This document shows, in pieces, positions 19,810 to 30,286 of a stretch of DNA of 45,149 bases. The first letter of the stretch is position 1; each line of letters begins with the position of its first letter. The position numbers were made by a program, and so were the translations under genes. The notes under the pieces were generated by a model. That model was not told where the DNA came from and searched no databases. It was given only the letters and a program-made list of their open reading frames with translations. The DNA comes from Planctomycetota bacterium (GTDB taxonomy: Bacteria > Planctomycetota > Phycisphaerae > SM23-33): contig JAPLNA010000025.1 in NCBI GenBank assembly GCA_026693065.1, positions 1 to 45,149 on the forward strand, written 5' to 3'.

Positions 19810-19838
19810 GGTTATTCCACTCGTGCCCTTGGCCCGAC

Positions 19839-20417
19839 TTACGCGCCGGCGCCGGCGAAGGCCTTGCCGACCTTGCGGCGAACATATTCGCCCGTGTACC
19901 GGATGCCCTTGCCCTTATACGGCTCGGGCGGACGGCTCTTGCGGACGCGGGCGGCGAACTCTCCCACGGCCTGCTTGTCGGCGCCTTTGACGGTGAACCG
20001 CGCCGGTTCCGTCTCGCCGCGTGCCTGGGGGGTCTGCACTTCCACGACCAGACCCGCCGGAACGTCGAAGACGACCGGATGGCTCTTGCCGCAATTGACC
20101 GTGAACTTCTTGCCCTGCAACTGCACGCCGTAGCCCACGCCGTACACCTCCAGCGCCCGCATGTACCCTTGCAGGCAGCCCTGGAGCATGTTGGCGATCA
20201 GGCTTCGCGTCAGCCCGTGCAGAGCGCGATCCAGCCGCTCGTCCCCCTTGCGGGTGACGACCACGAGCTTGGCGCCCGTGTCGACCTGGACGGTCATCTC
20301 CGGACGGAACGTCCAGGCCAGCTTGCCGACGGGGCCCTCGACGCTAATGGTCGTCCCGCTCAGGGAGACCTTCACGCCGTCGGGAATCGGAATCGGTTTT
20401 TTTCCTATTCGGGACAT
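19839..20417 (-). CDS. rplF: 50S ribosomal protein L6
   Basis: [15 protein letters not shown]…[15 protein letters not shown]…[24 protein letters not shown]. Confidence 0.97.
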   Translation of the reverse strand: MSRIGKKPIPIPDGVKVSLSGTTISVEGPVGKLAWTFRPEMTVQVDTGAKLVVVTRKGDERLDRALHGLTRSLIANMLQGCLQGYMRALEVYGVGYGVQLQGKKFTVNCGKSHPVVFDVPAGLVVEVQTPQARGETEPARFTVKGADKQAVGEFAARVRKSRPPEPYKGKGIRYTGEYVRRKVGKAFAGAGA

Positions 20418-20432
20418 TGTCGACTCTTCTCA

Positions 20433-20834
20433 CTAGCAGACGGTGCAGAGCACTTCGCCGCTGATGTTCCTCTGGCGGCACTCGCGGTCGCTCAAGACGC
20501 CCTTGGAGGTCGTCACGATGGAAATCCCCAGCCCGTTCATCGGGCGGGGCAACGCCCCCACGCCGCGGTACAACCGCCGCGAAGGCTTGCTCCATCGCTT
20601 GATCTCGTTCACGACGTCTTCGCCGCGCGGGCCGTACTTCAGGTATACCCGCAGGAGGCCCTGCTTGGTGGTATCCTCGATTCTCGCGTAGTCGTTGATG
20701 TAGCCCTCGTCCTTCAGCACGCGGGCGATGCCTTCGCAGACCTTGCTGGCGCGAATGTTGACGGTCTCGTGACGGCTCCGCAGGGCATTGCGGATCCGCG
20801 TCAACATGTCGGCAATCGGATCGGACAGACTCAT
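20433..20834 (-). CDS. rpsH: 30S ribosomal protein S8
   Basis: MSLSDPIADMLTRIRNALRSRHETVNI…GLGISIVTTSKGVLSDRECRQRNISGEVLCTVC. Confidence 0.97.
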   Translation of the reverse strand: MSLSDPIADMLTRIRNALRSRHETVNIRASKVCEGIARVLKDEGYINDYARIEDTTKQGLLRVYLKYGPRGEDVVNEIKRWSKPSRRLYRGVGALPRPMNGLGISIVTTSKGVLSDRECRQRNISGEVLCTVC

Positions 20835-20859
20835 TGTCTCTTCCTTATTCCAGGCCGGC

Positions 20860-21045
20860 TTACCAGCTGGCCTTCCTCATTCCGGGGATCTTGCCTTCGT
20901 TGGCCAGCCGCCGCAGGCAAATGCGGCAGATGCGGAACTTGCGGTACACGCTTCGCGGGCGGCCGCAAATCTGGCAACGGCGGATGATCCGCGTGGAAAA
21001 CTTCGGGGTCCGTTTGGACTTCTGTACTTGGGCTGTTGTCGCCAT
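20860..21045 (-). CDS. rpsN: 30S ribosomal protein S14, zinc-binding short form
   Basis: 61 aa with CQICGR…[22 protein letters not shown]. Confidence 0.95.
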   Translation of the reverse strand: MATTAQVQKSKRTPKFSTRIIRRCQICGRPRSVYRKFRICRICLRRLANEGKIPGMRKASW

Positions 21046-21058
21046 ACGTTACGGCCTT

Positions 21059-21604
21059 TCAGCTGACACGGAACGGCATGCCGAGCATGCGTAACAGTTC
21101 ACGGGCTTCTTCATCGCTGCGGGCGCTGGTCTGGAAGGCGATGTTCATGCCCTGCGTGAACGTCACCGTGTCCGGGTTGATCTCCGGAAAGACGCTCTGC
21201 TCGACCAGGCCCATGTTGTAGTTGCCTCGCCCGTCGAAACCCGAGGGGTTCAGCCCGCGGAAGTCCTTCACCCGCGGGATCGCCAGCGTCACCAGGCGGT
21301 CGAAGAACTCCCACATCCGCTGCCCGCGGAGGGTCACCTTCAACCCGACGGCCAGGCCTTCGCGGAGCTTGAAGTTGCTGATGCTCACGGTGGCCTTGGT
21401 GACGACGGGCTTCTGGCCGGCAATCAGCCCCAGCTGCTGCTGGGCGGCTTCGAGCTTGGCCTGCTCCTCGTGGGCGTTGCCGATGCCCATCGAGATCACG
21501 ATCTTCTTGAGCCGCGGAACCGCCATCACGTTCTTGTACTGAAAACGCTGGGTGAGTCCGGGCTTCACTTCCTTGTCATACTGCTCGTGGAGACGGGCTA
21601 TCAT
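21059..21604 (-). CDS. rplE: 50S ribosomal protein L5
   Basis: NVMAVPRLKKIVISMGIG…GRGNYNMGLVEQSVFPEI…FQTSARSDEEARELLRMLGMPF. Confidence 0.97.
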   Translation of the reverse strand: MIARLHEQYDKEVKPGLTQRFQYKNVMAVPRLKKIVISMGIGNAHEEQAKLEAAQQQLGLIAGQKPVVTKATVSISNFKLREGLAVGLKVTLRGQRMWEFFDRLVTLAIPRVKDFRGLNPSGFDGRGNYNMGLVEQSVFPEINPDTVTFTQGMNIAFQTSARSDEEARELLRMLGMPFRVS

Positions 21605-21614
21605 GCTTCACCAC

Positions 21615-21950
21615 CTACTTGCCTTTCTTGACCGTCCCGAGGACCTGGCCGCTCTTGCGGGCGATGCGGACCTTGCTGCCGTCGGCTTCGGTGCGGAAGC
21701 CCACGCGGGTCCTGACATTGGTCTTCGGGTCCACCGGGAGGACGTTGGACAGGTGAATGGGCATCTCTTTCTGGATACGCCCGCCCTGCGGATTCCGCCG
21801 CGAGGGCTTCACGTGCCGGTACACCCGGTTGACGCCCTGAACGACGCACTTGCCGCTCTTGGGGTCGATACGGAGCACTTCGCCGGTCTTACCCTTGTCA
21901 TCGCCGGCGATGACTACCACGACGTCGCCTTTTCGCACGTGCCTGGCCAT
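21615..21950 (-). CDS. rplX: 50S ribosomal protein L24
   Basis: HVRKGDVVVVIAGDDKGKTGEVLRI…VQGVNRVYRHVKPSRRNPQGGRI. Confidence 0.96.
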   Translation of the reverse strand: MARHVRKGDVVVVIAGDDKGKTGEVLRIDPKSGKCVVQGVNRVYRHVKPSRRNPQGGRIQKEMPIHLSNVLPVDPKTNVRTRVGFRTEADGSKVRIARKSGQVLGTVKKGK

Positions 21951-21953
21951 TTC

Positions 21954-22340
21954 CTACACCACCTCGGCTGCGAGAGATACGATTTTCATGAAGTTCTTTT
22001 CCCGCAGTTCGCGGGCGACGGCCCCGAAGATTCTCGTGCCCTTGGGGTTGCCTTCGGCGTCGATCAGCACGGCGGCGCTCTTGTCGAACCGCACGTAGCT
22101 GCCGTCGCTGCGGCGCACCGGGTGGGCCACCCGGACGACCACGCAGCGGACGACCTCGCCGGCCTTGACCTCGCCGCCGGCCATCGCCCGCTTCACGGAG
22201 CAGATGATCACGTCGCCCAGGGACGCCGTACGCCTCGTGAAGGCCCCGGTCTGCGTCGAGCCGCCCAGCACCCGGATCACGTACACGATCTGGGCGCCGG
22301 TGTTATCGGCCACGTCCATTCGCATTTCTGCTTGAATCAC
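21954..22340 (-). CDS. rplN: 50S ribosomal protein L14
   Basis: [27 protein letters not shown]…[26 protein letters not shown]. Confidence 0.97.
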   Translation of the reverse strand: MIQAEMRMDVADNTGAQIVYVIRVLGGSTQTGAFTRRTASLGDVIICSVKRAMAGGEVKAGEVVRCVVVRVAHPVRRSDGSYVRFDKSAAVLIDAEGNPKGTRIFGAVARELREKNFMKIVSLAAEVV

Positions 22341-22352
22341 GGTAAGGCCTCT

Positions 22353-22646
22353 CTATTGTTCCGTCGTCTCGTTGGCGCGGCGAAGCACCTTCACAACCCG
22401 CCAGCGTTTCCGCTTGCTGACCGGGCGGCAGGGCACGATCTCGACCAGGTCGCCCACCTGGGCGACGTTCTTCGGGTCGTGCACCGCCAGGCTTCGCTCC
22501 CGGCGAAGGTACTTCTCATACGCCACGTGTTTGACCAGGCTCCGCAGCGTCACGGTCAGGCTCTTATCGCCCGAGCGTTTCGAGACGAAGGCGGCCTTCG
22601 CGCTCTGCTCGCTGGCGCCGGTCGTGGGGTCCGTTGCTTCTGTCAT
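22353..22646 (-). CDS. rpsQ: 30S ribosomal protein S17
   Basis: AFVSKRSGDKSLTVTLRSLVKHVAYEKYLRRERSLAVHDPKNVAQVGDLVEIVPCRPVSKRKRWRVVKVL. Confidence 0.96.
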   Translation of the reverse strand: MTEATDPTTGASEQSAKAAFVSKRSGDKSLTVTLRSLVKHVAYEKYLRRERSLAVHDPKNVAQVGDLVEIVPCRPVSKRKRWRVVKVLRRANETTEQ

Positions 22647-22676
22647 GGTGTGGTTCCGCTCGATCTTCCTTGCCGC

Positions 22677-22889
22677 TTAGTTCGCGGCGCCGGCCGTCCG
22701 GGCCTGTTCGCGCTTCCGCTTCTCCGTCAGCAGCCTCGCGATGTCTCGCTTGGCGTGCATCAGCATCGCGGGGCTTTCCAGCTTTTCCGTCACCGACTGC
22801 GCCCGCAGATCGAACACGTGCCTTCGCAGGCGGTCCAGCTCGGTCTGCAGTTCTTCGTCGTTCAACGCTATTACGTCCTTGGGTTTCAT
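22677..22889 (-). CDS. rpmC: 50S ribosomal protein L29
   Basis: MKPKDVIALNDEELQTELDRLRRHVFDLRAQSVTEKLESPAMLMHAKRDIARLLTEKRKRE. Confidence 0.95.
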   Translation of the reverse strand: MKPKDVIALNDEELQTELDRLRRHVFDLRAQSVTEKLESPAMLMHAKRDIARLLTEKRKREQARTAGAAN

Positions 22890-22901
22890 GATGCCTTCGC
22901 C

Positions 22902-23321
22902 TTACAATGCACGTCGTCGCGTGACCATACGGCACCGCACGGGCATCTTGAACGCCGTCCGCGCCAGGGCCATCCGGGCCGTCTCTTCGTCCACCCCGCC
23001 GACCTCAAACAGCACCGTGCCGGGCTTGATCCGCGCGACCCATTCTTCCGTCTCGCCTTTGCCCTTGCCCATTCGCGTTTCCAGCGGCTTGGCGCTGATG
23101 GGCTTGTCCGGGAACACCCGGATATACACCCGTCCCTCGCGGTGAAGGTAGTGCGTGGCGGCGACACGCCCGGCCTCGATCTGGCGGGCCGTCAGCCACA
23201 CCGTCTCCAGGCTCTGCAGGCCGTACTCGCCGAAGGCCACCGTGTTACCCCGGGTGGCCATCCCGCGCATCTTGCCGCGCTGCTGCTTGCGGTACTTGAT
23301 TCTCTTTGGCATCATTGCCAT
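22902..23321 (-). CDS. rplP: 50S ribosomal protein L16
   Basis: MPKRIKYRKQQRGKMRGMATRGNTVAFGEYGLQSLETVWLTARQIEAGRVAATHYLHREGRVYIRVFPDKPI. Confidence 0.97.
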   Translation of the reverse strand: MAMMPKRIKYRKQQRGKMRGMATRGNTVAFGEYGLQSLETVWLTARQIEAGRVAATHYLHREGRVYIRVFPDKPISAKPLETRMGKGKGETEEWVARIKPGTVLFEVGGVDEETARMALARTAFKMPVRCRMVTRRRAL

Positions 23322-23336
23322 AGCAGTGTTCCTCGG

Positions 23337-24149
23337 TTACTTCGGTGTCTCGTCGCGCCGGTGGCGCGGCTCGCCGGAGGCCGTCGGGGTCGACGCCGGG
23401 GCGCCTTCGCTCGGGGCCGATCCTTCTTCACGCCGCGAACCCCGCGGCCCGCCCTCGCGCCGGCGACCCGCACGGGTCCGCGGGCCGGCGTTCGGATCTA
23501 CCTGGATTTCCTCGCCGAACATCCCCAGGTGAATCCATACCTTCACGCCCACCGCGCCATACGTCGTGAAGCTGGTGGCCGTGCCGTAGTCCACGTTGGC
23601 TTCCAGGGTGTGCAGCGGAATCGAACCCTTGAGGGTCGTCTCGCGGCGGGCGATTTCCGCCCCGCCCAGCCGACCGGAAACCGTAATCTTGATGCCCTTG
23701 GCGCCGGCCTGCATCGCCGCGTCCACTCGCTGCTTGAGCGCCCGGCGGAAGCTCCGCCGACGCTTGAGCTGCTCGCTGACGCCCTCGGCAACCAGCATGG
23801 CGTCCAGGTCCGGGTTGCGGATCTCGACGATGTTGATGTTCACCCGCCGGTCGGTCAGGTGCTCCAGCTCGCCCTTGAGCTTGTCGACCTCGGCGCCCTT
23901 GGGCCCGATGACCAGCCCGGGGCGGGCCGTCCGCAGGATCACCTTCACTTCTTCCCGCGTCCGCTCGATCTCCACGCCGGCGATGCCCGCGAACGGGGGT
24001 TGGCGGTTCAGCTTGGCGTCGATGAACTTGCGGATCTTCTGGTCCTCGACCAGGAACTCGCCGTAGTTGCTCTTGGGAGCGAACCACCGGCTCTTCCAGC
24101 CGAGCGTGATGCCTGTCCGAAACCCTGTGGGGGATACTTTCTGTCCCAT
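23337..24149 (-). CDS. rpsC: 30S ribosomal protein S3 with basic/Pro-rich tail
   Basis: MGQKVSPTGFRTGITLGWKSRWFAPK…VSGRLGGAEIARRETTLKGSIPLHTLEANVDYGTA. Confidence 0.97.
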   Translation of the reverse strand: MGQKVSPTGFRTGITLGWKSRWFAPKSNYGEFLVEDQKIRKFIDAKLNRQPPFAGIAGVEIERTREEVKVILRTARPGLVIGPKGAEVDKLKGELEHLTDRRVNINIVEIRNPDLDAMLVAEGVSEQLKRRRSFRRALKQRVDAAMQAGAKGIKITVSGRLGGAEIARRETTLKGSIPLHTLEANVDYGTATSFTTYGAVGVKVWIHLGMFGEEIQVDPNAGPRTRAGRRREGGPRGSRREEGSAPSEGAPASTPTASGEPRHRRDETPK

Positions 24150-24162
24150 GCCTGCCTCTTGG

Positions 24163-24504
24163 TTATGCCTTCGCGGGCTCTTGGTCGACTTCGATCACGA
24201 TGTGGCACATTCGCTTGCGGATTTCATACGCCCGCCCGCGGTCCTTGGCCCGGATCCGCTTGATCACCGGGCCCTCGTCCACGCGCGAGACGCTCACGAA
24301 CAGGTTCTCCACGTCCGCCTCGGCTTCGTTGGCGTTGGCGATGGCGCTCTTGAGAACCTTGCCGATCATGACCGCCGCCCGATTGGGCGAAAACTTCAGG
24401 ACGTTCAACGCGTCTTGCACGTCGCGTCCGCGAACCATGTCCGCGATCAGCCGCACCTTCCGGGCGCTCATCCGGGCATACCTGTGTATTGCTCGCCATG
24501 CCAT
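24163..24504 (-). CDS. rplV: 50S ribosomal protein L22
   Basis: ARMSARKVRLIADMVRGRDVQDALNVLKFSPNRAAVMIGKVLKSAIANAN. Confidence 0.97.
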   Translation of the reverse strand: MAWRAIHRYARMSARKVRLIADMVRGRDVQDALNVLKFSPNRAAVMIGKVLKSAIANANEAEADVENLFVSVSRVDEGPVIKRIRAKDRGRAYEIRKRMCHIVIEVDQEPAKA

Positions 24505-24546
24505 CTTGGTTCTTCCTGTGCTGACCGTCCAGGGACGGGCCTTTCG

Positions 24547-24837
24547 TTACGCCGGCGCGGCGCCCGGCGTGGCGGCCTTCCGCCCGCTGTGCCCGCGGAA
24601 CGTACGCGTCGGGGAGAACTCCCCGAGCTTGTGGCCCACCATGTCTTCCGTCACGAAGACCTTGTGGAACATCTTGCCGTTGTGCACCATGAAGGTCATT
24701 CCGATGAACTCCGGGACGATCGTGCAGGCGCGAGCCCACGTCTTGATCGCCTCGTGCGAGCCGGCCTGCAGCGCCTTCTGCACCTTCCGGAACACCTTCT
24801 CGTCCACATACGGACCTTTTTTCGCGCTTCTGGTCAT
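24547..24837 (-). CDS. rpsS: 30S ribosomal protein S19
   Basis: [20 protein letters not shown]…[47 protein letters not shown]. Confidence 0.97.
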   Translation of the reverse strand: MTRSAKKGPYVDEKVFRKVQKALQAGSHEAIKTWARACTIVPEFIGMTFMVHNGKMFHKVFVTEDMVGHKLGEFSPTRTFRGHSGRKAATPGAAPA

Positions 24838-24873
24838 TGCTCTTGCCTTTGCGAGTCCTTTGCCTGCGCCGCC

Positions 24874-25722
24874 TTACAGTACCAACTGCCCATTTCGCAC
24901 GTTCCGGCGACGACGCAGGATCATCCGGCTGGACGTCTTGCGGCGACGGCGGGTCTTGCCGCCCTTGGAAAGCTTGCCCGTCCGGCTCACCGGGTGACGG
25001 CCGCCGCTGCGCCGGCCTTCGCCGCCGCCCATCGGATGCGCCACCGGGTTCATCGCCGATCCACGCGTCGTCGGGCGAATGCCCAGGTGACGCTTGCGAC
25101 CGGCCTTGCCCCACCGCGTGCTCGAATGCTCCAGGTTGCCCAACTGACCGATCGTCGCGCGGCACTTGGCGTTCACCATGCGAGTCTCGCCCGAGGGCAG
25201 CACGACGTGGGCGTGTACGCCTTCCCGTGCCATCAGCTTCGCCGTGCCCCCGGCCGTGCGGACCATCTTGCCGCCCTGCCCCGGGGTCATCTCGATATTG
25301 TGCACTTCCAGTCCCAGCGGAATGCTCGCCAGAGGCATGCAGTTGCCGACCTTCGGCTCGACCTTCTCGCCCGAGACCAGCTTCATCCCGACCGTCACGC
25401 CCACCGGCGCCAAAATATATCGCTTCTCCCCGTCTTCGTACTGCACGAGGGCGATGTTGCAGCTGCGGTTGGGATCGTATTCGATCGTCATGACCGAGGC
25501 GGGCTGCCCGTCCTTGGTCCGCTTGAAGTCGATCACGCGGTACATCCGCTTGTGACCCCCGCCGATGTGCCGGCAGGTGATCATGCCCGAGTGGTTTCTC
25601 CCGCCGGTCTTCTTCAGCGGGCGAAGCAGGCTTTTCTCGGGCGTCGTCGTGGTCACTTCCTGGCGGATGTTGACCGAGCTGTTGCGCCGGCCCGGGGATG
25701 TCCTGTTGTATGTTTTGATCAT
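24874..25722 (-). CDS. rplB: 50S ribosomal protein L2
   Basis: [10 protein letters not shown]…[27 protein letters not shown]…[22 protein letters not shown]. Confidence 0.97.
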   Translation of the reverse strand: MIKTYNRTSPGRRNSSVNIRQEVTTTTPEKSLLRPLKKTGGRNHSGMITCRHIGGGHKRMYRVIDFKRTKDGQPASVMTIEYDPNRSCNIALVQYEDGEKRYILAPVGVTVGMKLVSGEKVEPKVGNCMPLASIPLGLEVHNIEMTPGQGGKMVRTAGGTAKLMAREGVHAHVVLPSGETRMVNAKCRATIGQLGNLEHSSTRWGKAGRKRHLGIRPTTRGSAMNPVAHPMGGGEGRRSGGRHPVSRTGKLSKGGKTRRRRKTSSRMILRRRRNVRNGQLVL

Positions 25723-25740
25723 CGAACTCTCTCCGGCCTG

Positions 25741-26028
25741 TTAGAACAGGTCGATTCGGTACTCGGCGTCCAGGACCACGACGGCCCGCTTCCAGTGCCG
25801 CGTCGCGCCCCAACCCATCCCGTGGCGGCGGGGCTTGCCCTTCCGGTTGGCCGTCCGCACGGTCTTGACCTTCACGTTGTAAATCTTCTCGATCGCCTGC
25901 TTGATCTGCGCCTTGTTGGCGTTGGGGTGGACCTCGAAGGGATACGTGTTCCGGGCCTGGGCCTGGAACGTGCCCTTTTCCGTCACCAGCGGGCGGACGA
26001 CGATGTTGTAGATCTCTTCGTTCCGCAT
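25741..26028 (-). CDS. rplW: 50S ribosomal protein L23
   Basis: IVVRPLVTEKGTFQAQARNTYPFEVHPNANKAQIKQAIEKIYNVKVKTVRT. Confidence 0.97.
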   Translation of the reverse strand: MRNEEIYNIVVRPLVTEKGTFQAQARNTYPFEVHPNANKAQIKQAIEKIYNVKVKTVRTANRKGKPRRHGMGWGATRHWKRAVVVLDAEYRIDLF

Positions 26029-26029
26029 G

Positions 26030-26662
26030 TTACTTGGCCTCCGCCTTGCCGGCCGTCATCGCCTTCATCGCCGCCAGCGTCACCAGCATCTTCTGCTTGA
26101 TGGCGATGTCGAACGCGTTCAGGTCGTCCACGATCCGCACGATGAGCCCGGGGATGTTGCGGCTGCTCAGGTAGGTGTTGGGGTCCCGCTGGTCGAGCGT
26201 GACCAGGCAGGACCGCTCGATCTTCAGGGCCGACAGAAGCGCCGCCATCTGGCTGGTCTTGGGGGCCTCGAACGACATGCCCTCCACGATCACCAGGTCT
26301 TCCCCCAGCAGCTTGGCCAGGATGGCCGAATTCGTCGCCGCCCGACGCATCTTGCGGGGAAGGATCTGGCGGAAGTCGCGCGGCTTCTTGCCGAACGCCA
26401 CGCCGCCCCCCCGCATGATGTTCGTCCGCAGGTTGCCTCGACGCGCCCGGCCGGTGCCTTTTTGGCGGTAGAGTTTGCGCCCGGACCCGTGCACCATCCC
26501 GCGGCTGCGGGTGGCCACCGTGCCCTGGCGCTGGTTGGCGTGGTAGGTCACGATCGCCTGCTTGAGCAGGGCGATATTCACTGTGCCGCCGAAGAGGGCC
26601 TCATCCACCGCGAAGGTGTCGACCTTCTTGCCGGCTGCGTTATAGACTGGAACGTCCAACAT
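26030..26662 (-). CDS. rplD: 50S ribosomal protein L4
   Basis: VATRSRGMVHGSGRKLYRQKGTGRARRGNLRTNIMRGGGVAFGKKPRDF. Confidence 0.97.
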   Translation of the reverse strand: MLDVPVYNAAGKKVDTFAVDEALFGGTVNIALLKQAIVTYHANQRQGTVATRSRGMVHGSGRKLYRQKGTGRARRGNLRTNIMRGGGVAFGKKPRDFRQILPRKMRRAATNSAILAKLLGEDLVIVEGMSFEAPKTSQMAALLSALKIERSCLVTLDQRDPNTYLSSRNIPGLIVRIVDDLNAFDIAIKQKMLVTLAAMKAMTAGKAEAK

Positions 26663-26686
26663 TGCTTGCGTCCTGCCGTTGGGGCC

Positions 26687-27358
26687 TTACTGGGCCGGGG
26701 CCGTCGCCACCTTGGCCGTCTTGGAAACCCGGATAAAAACAAGTCCGCCGTTGGCCCCGGGCAAGGCGCCCTTGACCAACAGCAGGTTGTTTTCCGAATC
26801 CACGCGAACCACGCGGATATTTCTGGTTGTGCAGCGAGCGTCGCCCATGTGCCCGGCCATCTTCTTGCCCCGCTTGGGCTTGCCGCCCGTGCCGCGGTTG
26901 GAAGAATGGCTCGAAATCGCCCCCGGACTGCGGTGCTTGCGCTCGCAACCGTGGCTGGCGGGCATGCCCTTGAAGTTGTGCCTCTTCATCACCCCCGCGA
27001 ACCCCTTGCCCTTCGTCGTCCCGATCACGTCCACGAACGCCACGCCGTTGAAGGCCTCGACCGTAATGGCCTGACCCGGCTGAACGTCCGCCGCCGGCTC
27101 GCTCAGCCGCATCTCGCGGACGTACCGCTTGGGCTTGCAGCCGGCCTTCGCCGCATGACCGATCGCCGGGGCAATCGCTCGCTGGGGCTTGACGTCGTCG
27201 AAGCCGATCTGAACCGCGTCGTATCCGTCGGACGCGACGGTCTTGACCTGGAGCACGTTGCACGGACCGGCCTGAACGACCGTCACGGGAAGCAACACGC
27301 CGGCCTCATCATAGACCTGCGTCATGCCGACTTTTATGCCGAGTATCGCCGCCTTCAT
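26687..27358 (-). CDS. rplC: 50S ribosomal protein L3
   Basis: MKAAILGIKVGMTQVYDEAGVLLPVTVVQAGPC…GKGFAGVMKRHNFKG…GKKMAGHMG; start at internal Met. Confidence 0.97.
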   Translation of the reverse strand: MKAAILGIKVGMTQVYDEAGVLLPVTVVQAGPCNVLQVKTVASDGYDAVQIGFDDVKPQRAIAPAIGHAAKAGCKPKRYVREMRLSEPAADVQPGQAITVEAFNGVAFVDVIGTTKGKGFAGVMKRHNFKGMPASHGCERKHRSPGAISSHSSNRGTGGKPKRGKKMAGHMGDARCTTRNIRVVRVDSENNLLLVKGALPGANGGLVFIRVSKTAKVATAPAQ

Positions 27359-27368
27359 GGCCGCACCT

Positions 27369-27677
27369 CTACGCCTTGATCTTGATAAACACCCCGGCGG
27401 GAACGACCAGCCGGTTGAGGGCCTCGATCGTCCGAACCGTAGGTTCGTAAATGTCGATGATCCGTTTGTGCGTGCGCATCTCGAACTGCTCACGCGACTT
27501 CTTGTCCACGTGCGGGCTTCGCAGGACGGTGTACCGCTCGATCCGCGTCGGCAGCGGGATGGGGCCCCGCACCCGGGCGCCCGTCCGCTCGGCGTGATCC
27601 ACGATCTCTTTCGCCGACGAATCCAGCGCGCCGTGGTCGTACGCTTCCATCCGAATACGTATCCTATCTTGCACCAT
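27369..27677 (-). CDS. rpsJ: 30S ribosomal protein S10
   Basis: [72 protein letters not shown]. Confidence 0.97.
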   Translation of the reverse strand: MVQDRIRIRMEAYDHGALDSSAKEIVDHAERTGARVRGPIPLPTRIERYTVLRSPHVDKKSREQFEMRTHKRIIDIYEPTVRTIEALNRLVVPAGVFIKIKA

Positions 27678-27736
27678 TCTGGTGTCTCCGTCCGATTCCA
27701 TCGGTCGCAGGCCGCGTCAAAATGCAGAGTTGCGCT

Positions 27737-27764
27737 AGCATACGCCTATTTTTCGCACAGTCAA
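27737..27764 (-). promoter_or_regulatory. Candidate sigma-70 promoter of the S10 operon
   Basis: Minus strand TTGACT-16 bp-TATGCT in an AT-rich gap upstream of rpsJ. Confidence 0.6.
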
Positions 27765-27819
27765 TCTTTTTGCGGATTTTTTTTGAATATTTGCCGTTTC
27801 CGCCCTCAGGCGGCTTCCG

Positions 27820-29898
27820 TCAGACCTTCTTCAGGATCTTTTCCGTCACCGACGCCGGCGTCCGCCCGTACGCGTGCGGCTCCATCGTCGCCGTCCCTCG
27901 GCCCTGGGTCAGCGACCGCAGTTTCGTGGAGTATCCGAACATTTCCGCCAGCGGAACCGTCGCCGAGATCACCCGGTAGGGCCCCTGCTGGGCCGATCCG
28001 CGGATCTCCGCCCGACGGCTGTTCAGGTCCCCCGTCACGATCCCGAAGAATTCCTCGGGGACCACCACTTCCAGGAGCATGATCGGCTCCAGGAAGACCG
28101 GCTTGGCCTGGGCGATGGCCTGGCTGAAGGCCATGCTGCCGGCCTGCTGGAACGCCATGTCGCTGCTGTCCACCGGGTGGTCTTTGCCGTCCAAGAGCTT
28201 GACCAGGACGTTCAGCACCGGATACCCCGCCAGCGGACCGGCCCCGGCGGCGTCCCGGACGCCCCGCTCGACGGAGGGGATGTATTCCTTGGGCACCGAG
28301 CCGCCCTTGGTGGCGTCCTCGAAGACGACCGACTCGTCGCCCTTCTCGGCCGGCACGTAATGCTCCACCGACAGCTCGACCACGGCGAACTGCCCGTGCC
28401 CGCCCGTCTGGCGGACGAACCGGGCCTCTACCGTTGCCGACCCGGCGATCGTTTCCTTGTAGGCCACCGACGGGCGCCCCACCCGGACGTTCACGCCCAT
28501 GTCCCGCACCAGTTTGTTCTTGATGATCTCCAGGTGCAGCTCGCCCATCCCCGAGATCGTCGTCTGCCCGGTTTCTTCGTCGTACCGGTAGCGGAAGGTC
28601 GGGTCCTCGCGGCGAAGCGTATCCAGCGAGCCGCCCAGTTTCTGCTTGTCGGCGTTGGATTCCGGCTCGATCGACATCGTGATGACCGGCTCGGGAAACT
28701 CGGGCTTCTCGAGCACGATCGGCTCTCGCGGATCGCACAGCGTATCGCCCGTCAGGGAGCATTTGAGCCCCACCACCGCCACAATGTCCCCCGCGACGGC
28801 TACGTCCCGGCGAATCCGCTCGTTGGCGTGCATCTCCCAGATCCGCGAAACGATTTCCTTCTTGTCCTGCGTGCTATTGAGCACCCGCGTGCCGCTCTTG
28901 AGCATGCCGCTATACACCCGCAGGAACGACAGGTCGCCGTGCTGGTCGGAGGTGATCTTGAACACCAGCCCCGCGAAGGGCGCCTCCACGTCGGGCTTGC
29001 GCTCGACGCGGTCTTCCGACTTCACGCTCTCGTGCCCCGTCACCGCCGCCATGTCCATCGGACTGGGCAGGTAGTTCACCACCCCGTCCAGCAGCAACCG
29101 GACCCCCCGGTGCTTCAGGGCCGAGCCGCAAAATACCGGGTGCAACTTGCCCGCCACCGTGCCGCAGCGAACCGCCGTCATAATGTCGGACTCGCTGATG
29201 GGCTGGTCGTGCAGGTACTTCTCGAGCAGGGCCTCGTTGAACTCCGCGGCCTTCTCGATCATGTCGTGCCGCGCCTTTTCCACCGCCTCGCGGTACTCCT
29301 CGGGAATCTCTTCTTCCCGCATGGTGGTGGCCACGTCGGCGGCGTCGTAATACCACGCCTTCCGCCGCACCAGGTCGATCTGACCCTGGAACTTGTCCCC
29401 GTAGCCGATGGGCAACTGCATCAGGATCGGGTTGCCGTGCAACCGCCCGGCGATTTCCCCGACGACTTTCTCGAAGTCCGCCCCGGCCCGGTCCATCTTG
29501 TTGATGAAGCACAGCCGCGAGACCTTGTACTTGCTGGCCTGCCGCCACACCGTCTCGCTCTGGGCCTCCACGCCGCCCACGGCACAAAACACCGCGATCG
29601 CCCCGTCCAGCACGCGGAGGCTTCGCTCGACTTCCACAGTGAAATCGACGTGCCCGGGCGTGTCGATCAGGTTAATGTCGCAATCCTGCCACTGGAGCGT
29701 GGTCGCCGCCGAGGTGATGGTGATGCCCCGCTCCTGCTCTTCGGGCAGGAAGTCCATCACGGCCGTGCCCTTGTGGACCTCGCCCATCTTGTACGTCCGA
29801 CCCGCGAAATACAGAATCCGCTCGCTCACCGTCGTCTTGCCGGCGTCGATGTGGGCCATCACGCCCATGTTCCGAAGCTTTGTGAGGTCTTTTGCCAC
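27820..29898 (-). CDS. fusA: Elongation factor G
   Basis: AKDLTKLRNMGVMAHIDAGKTTVSERILYFAG…DTPGHVDFTVEVERSLRVLDGA…INKMDRAGADF. GTG start inferred; ATG at 29979 also possible. Confidence 0.96.
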   Translation of the reverse strand: MAKDLTKLRNMGVMAHIDAGKTTVSERILYFAGRTYKMGEVHKGTAVMDFLPEEQERGITITSAATTLQWQDCDINLIDTPGHVDFTVEVERSLRVLDGAIAVFCAVGGVEAQSETVWRQASKYKVSRLCFINKMDRAGADFEKVVGEIAGRLHGNPILMQLPIGYGDKFQGQIDLVRRKAWYYDAADVATTMREEEIPEEYREAVEKARHDMIEKAAEFNEALLEKYLHDQPISESDIMTAVRCGTVAGKLHPVFCGSALKHRGVRLLLDGVVNYLPSPMDMAAVTGHESVKSEDRVERKPDVEAPFAGLVFKITSDQHGDLSFLRVYSGMLKSGTRVLNSTQDKKEIVSRIWEMHANERIRRDVAVAGDIVAVVGLKCSLTGDTLCDPREPIVLEKPEFPEPVITMSIEPESNADKQKLGGSLDTLRREDPTFRYRYDEETGQTTISGMGELHLEIIKNKLVRDMGVNVRVGRPSVAYKETIAGSATVEARFVRQTGGHGQFAVVELSVEHYVPAEKGDESVVFEDATKGGSVPKEYIPSVERGVRDAAGAGPLAGYPVLNVLVKLLDGKDHPVDSSDMAFQQAGSMAFSQAIAQAKPVFLEPIMLLEVVVPEEFFGIVTGDLNSRRAEIRGSAQQGPYRVISATVPLAEMFGYSTKLRSLTQGRGTATMEPHAYGRTPASVTEKILKKV

Positions 29899-30021
29899 GG
29901 TCTTGTCTATCCGGCCTTTGGCGGCCGACTCATTTTGCGCAACAACGCGACAACAGGCCCTGCCCGGGCGCACTACCAATGGCAGAGCACGAAACGCTTG
30001 GTGGTGGAAGCTACGTCCAGC

Positions 30022-30044
30022 CGGCGATCCGTAGCGGATCGCCG
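30022..30044 (-). promoter_or_regulatory. Perfect hairpin in fusA 5' leader
   Basis: CGGCGATCCG-TAG-CGGATCGCCG, 10-bp arms. Confidence 0.55.
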
Positions 30045-30286
30045 ACGTCGGCCTTGCAGGGGGCGCCCCACGGACGCTCGCCTGACGGCAGACCGACCCG
30101 GTTGTCCTATCTCATGCGGGCGTTCGCGGGGTGAACCTCGAAGGCCCTTATCTGAGCCCCGGCCTGTACGGCTCTGACCGGGGTCGTTCGCCCATGAAGG
30201 CTAGCCCGATCCGTGGCCTGCCTCGACGAACGATTCGACCAACACCGCCGCCCCGGCCCCCACGATGGAAGCCGGTGACAAGAGGA

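Noticed and set aside
27780-27830. Intrinsic terminator after fusA
   Set aside because: A small CCGCC-TGAG-GGCGG hairpin exists, but the adjacent homopolymer is an A-run, not a T-run, in the minus-strand direction.
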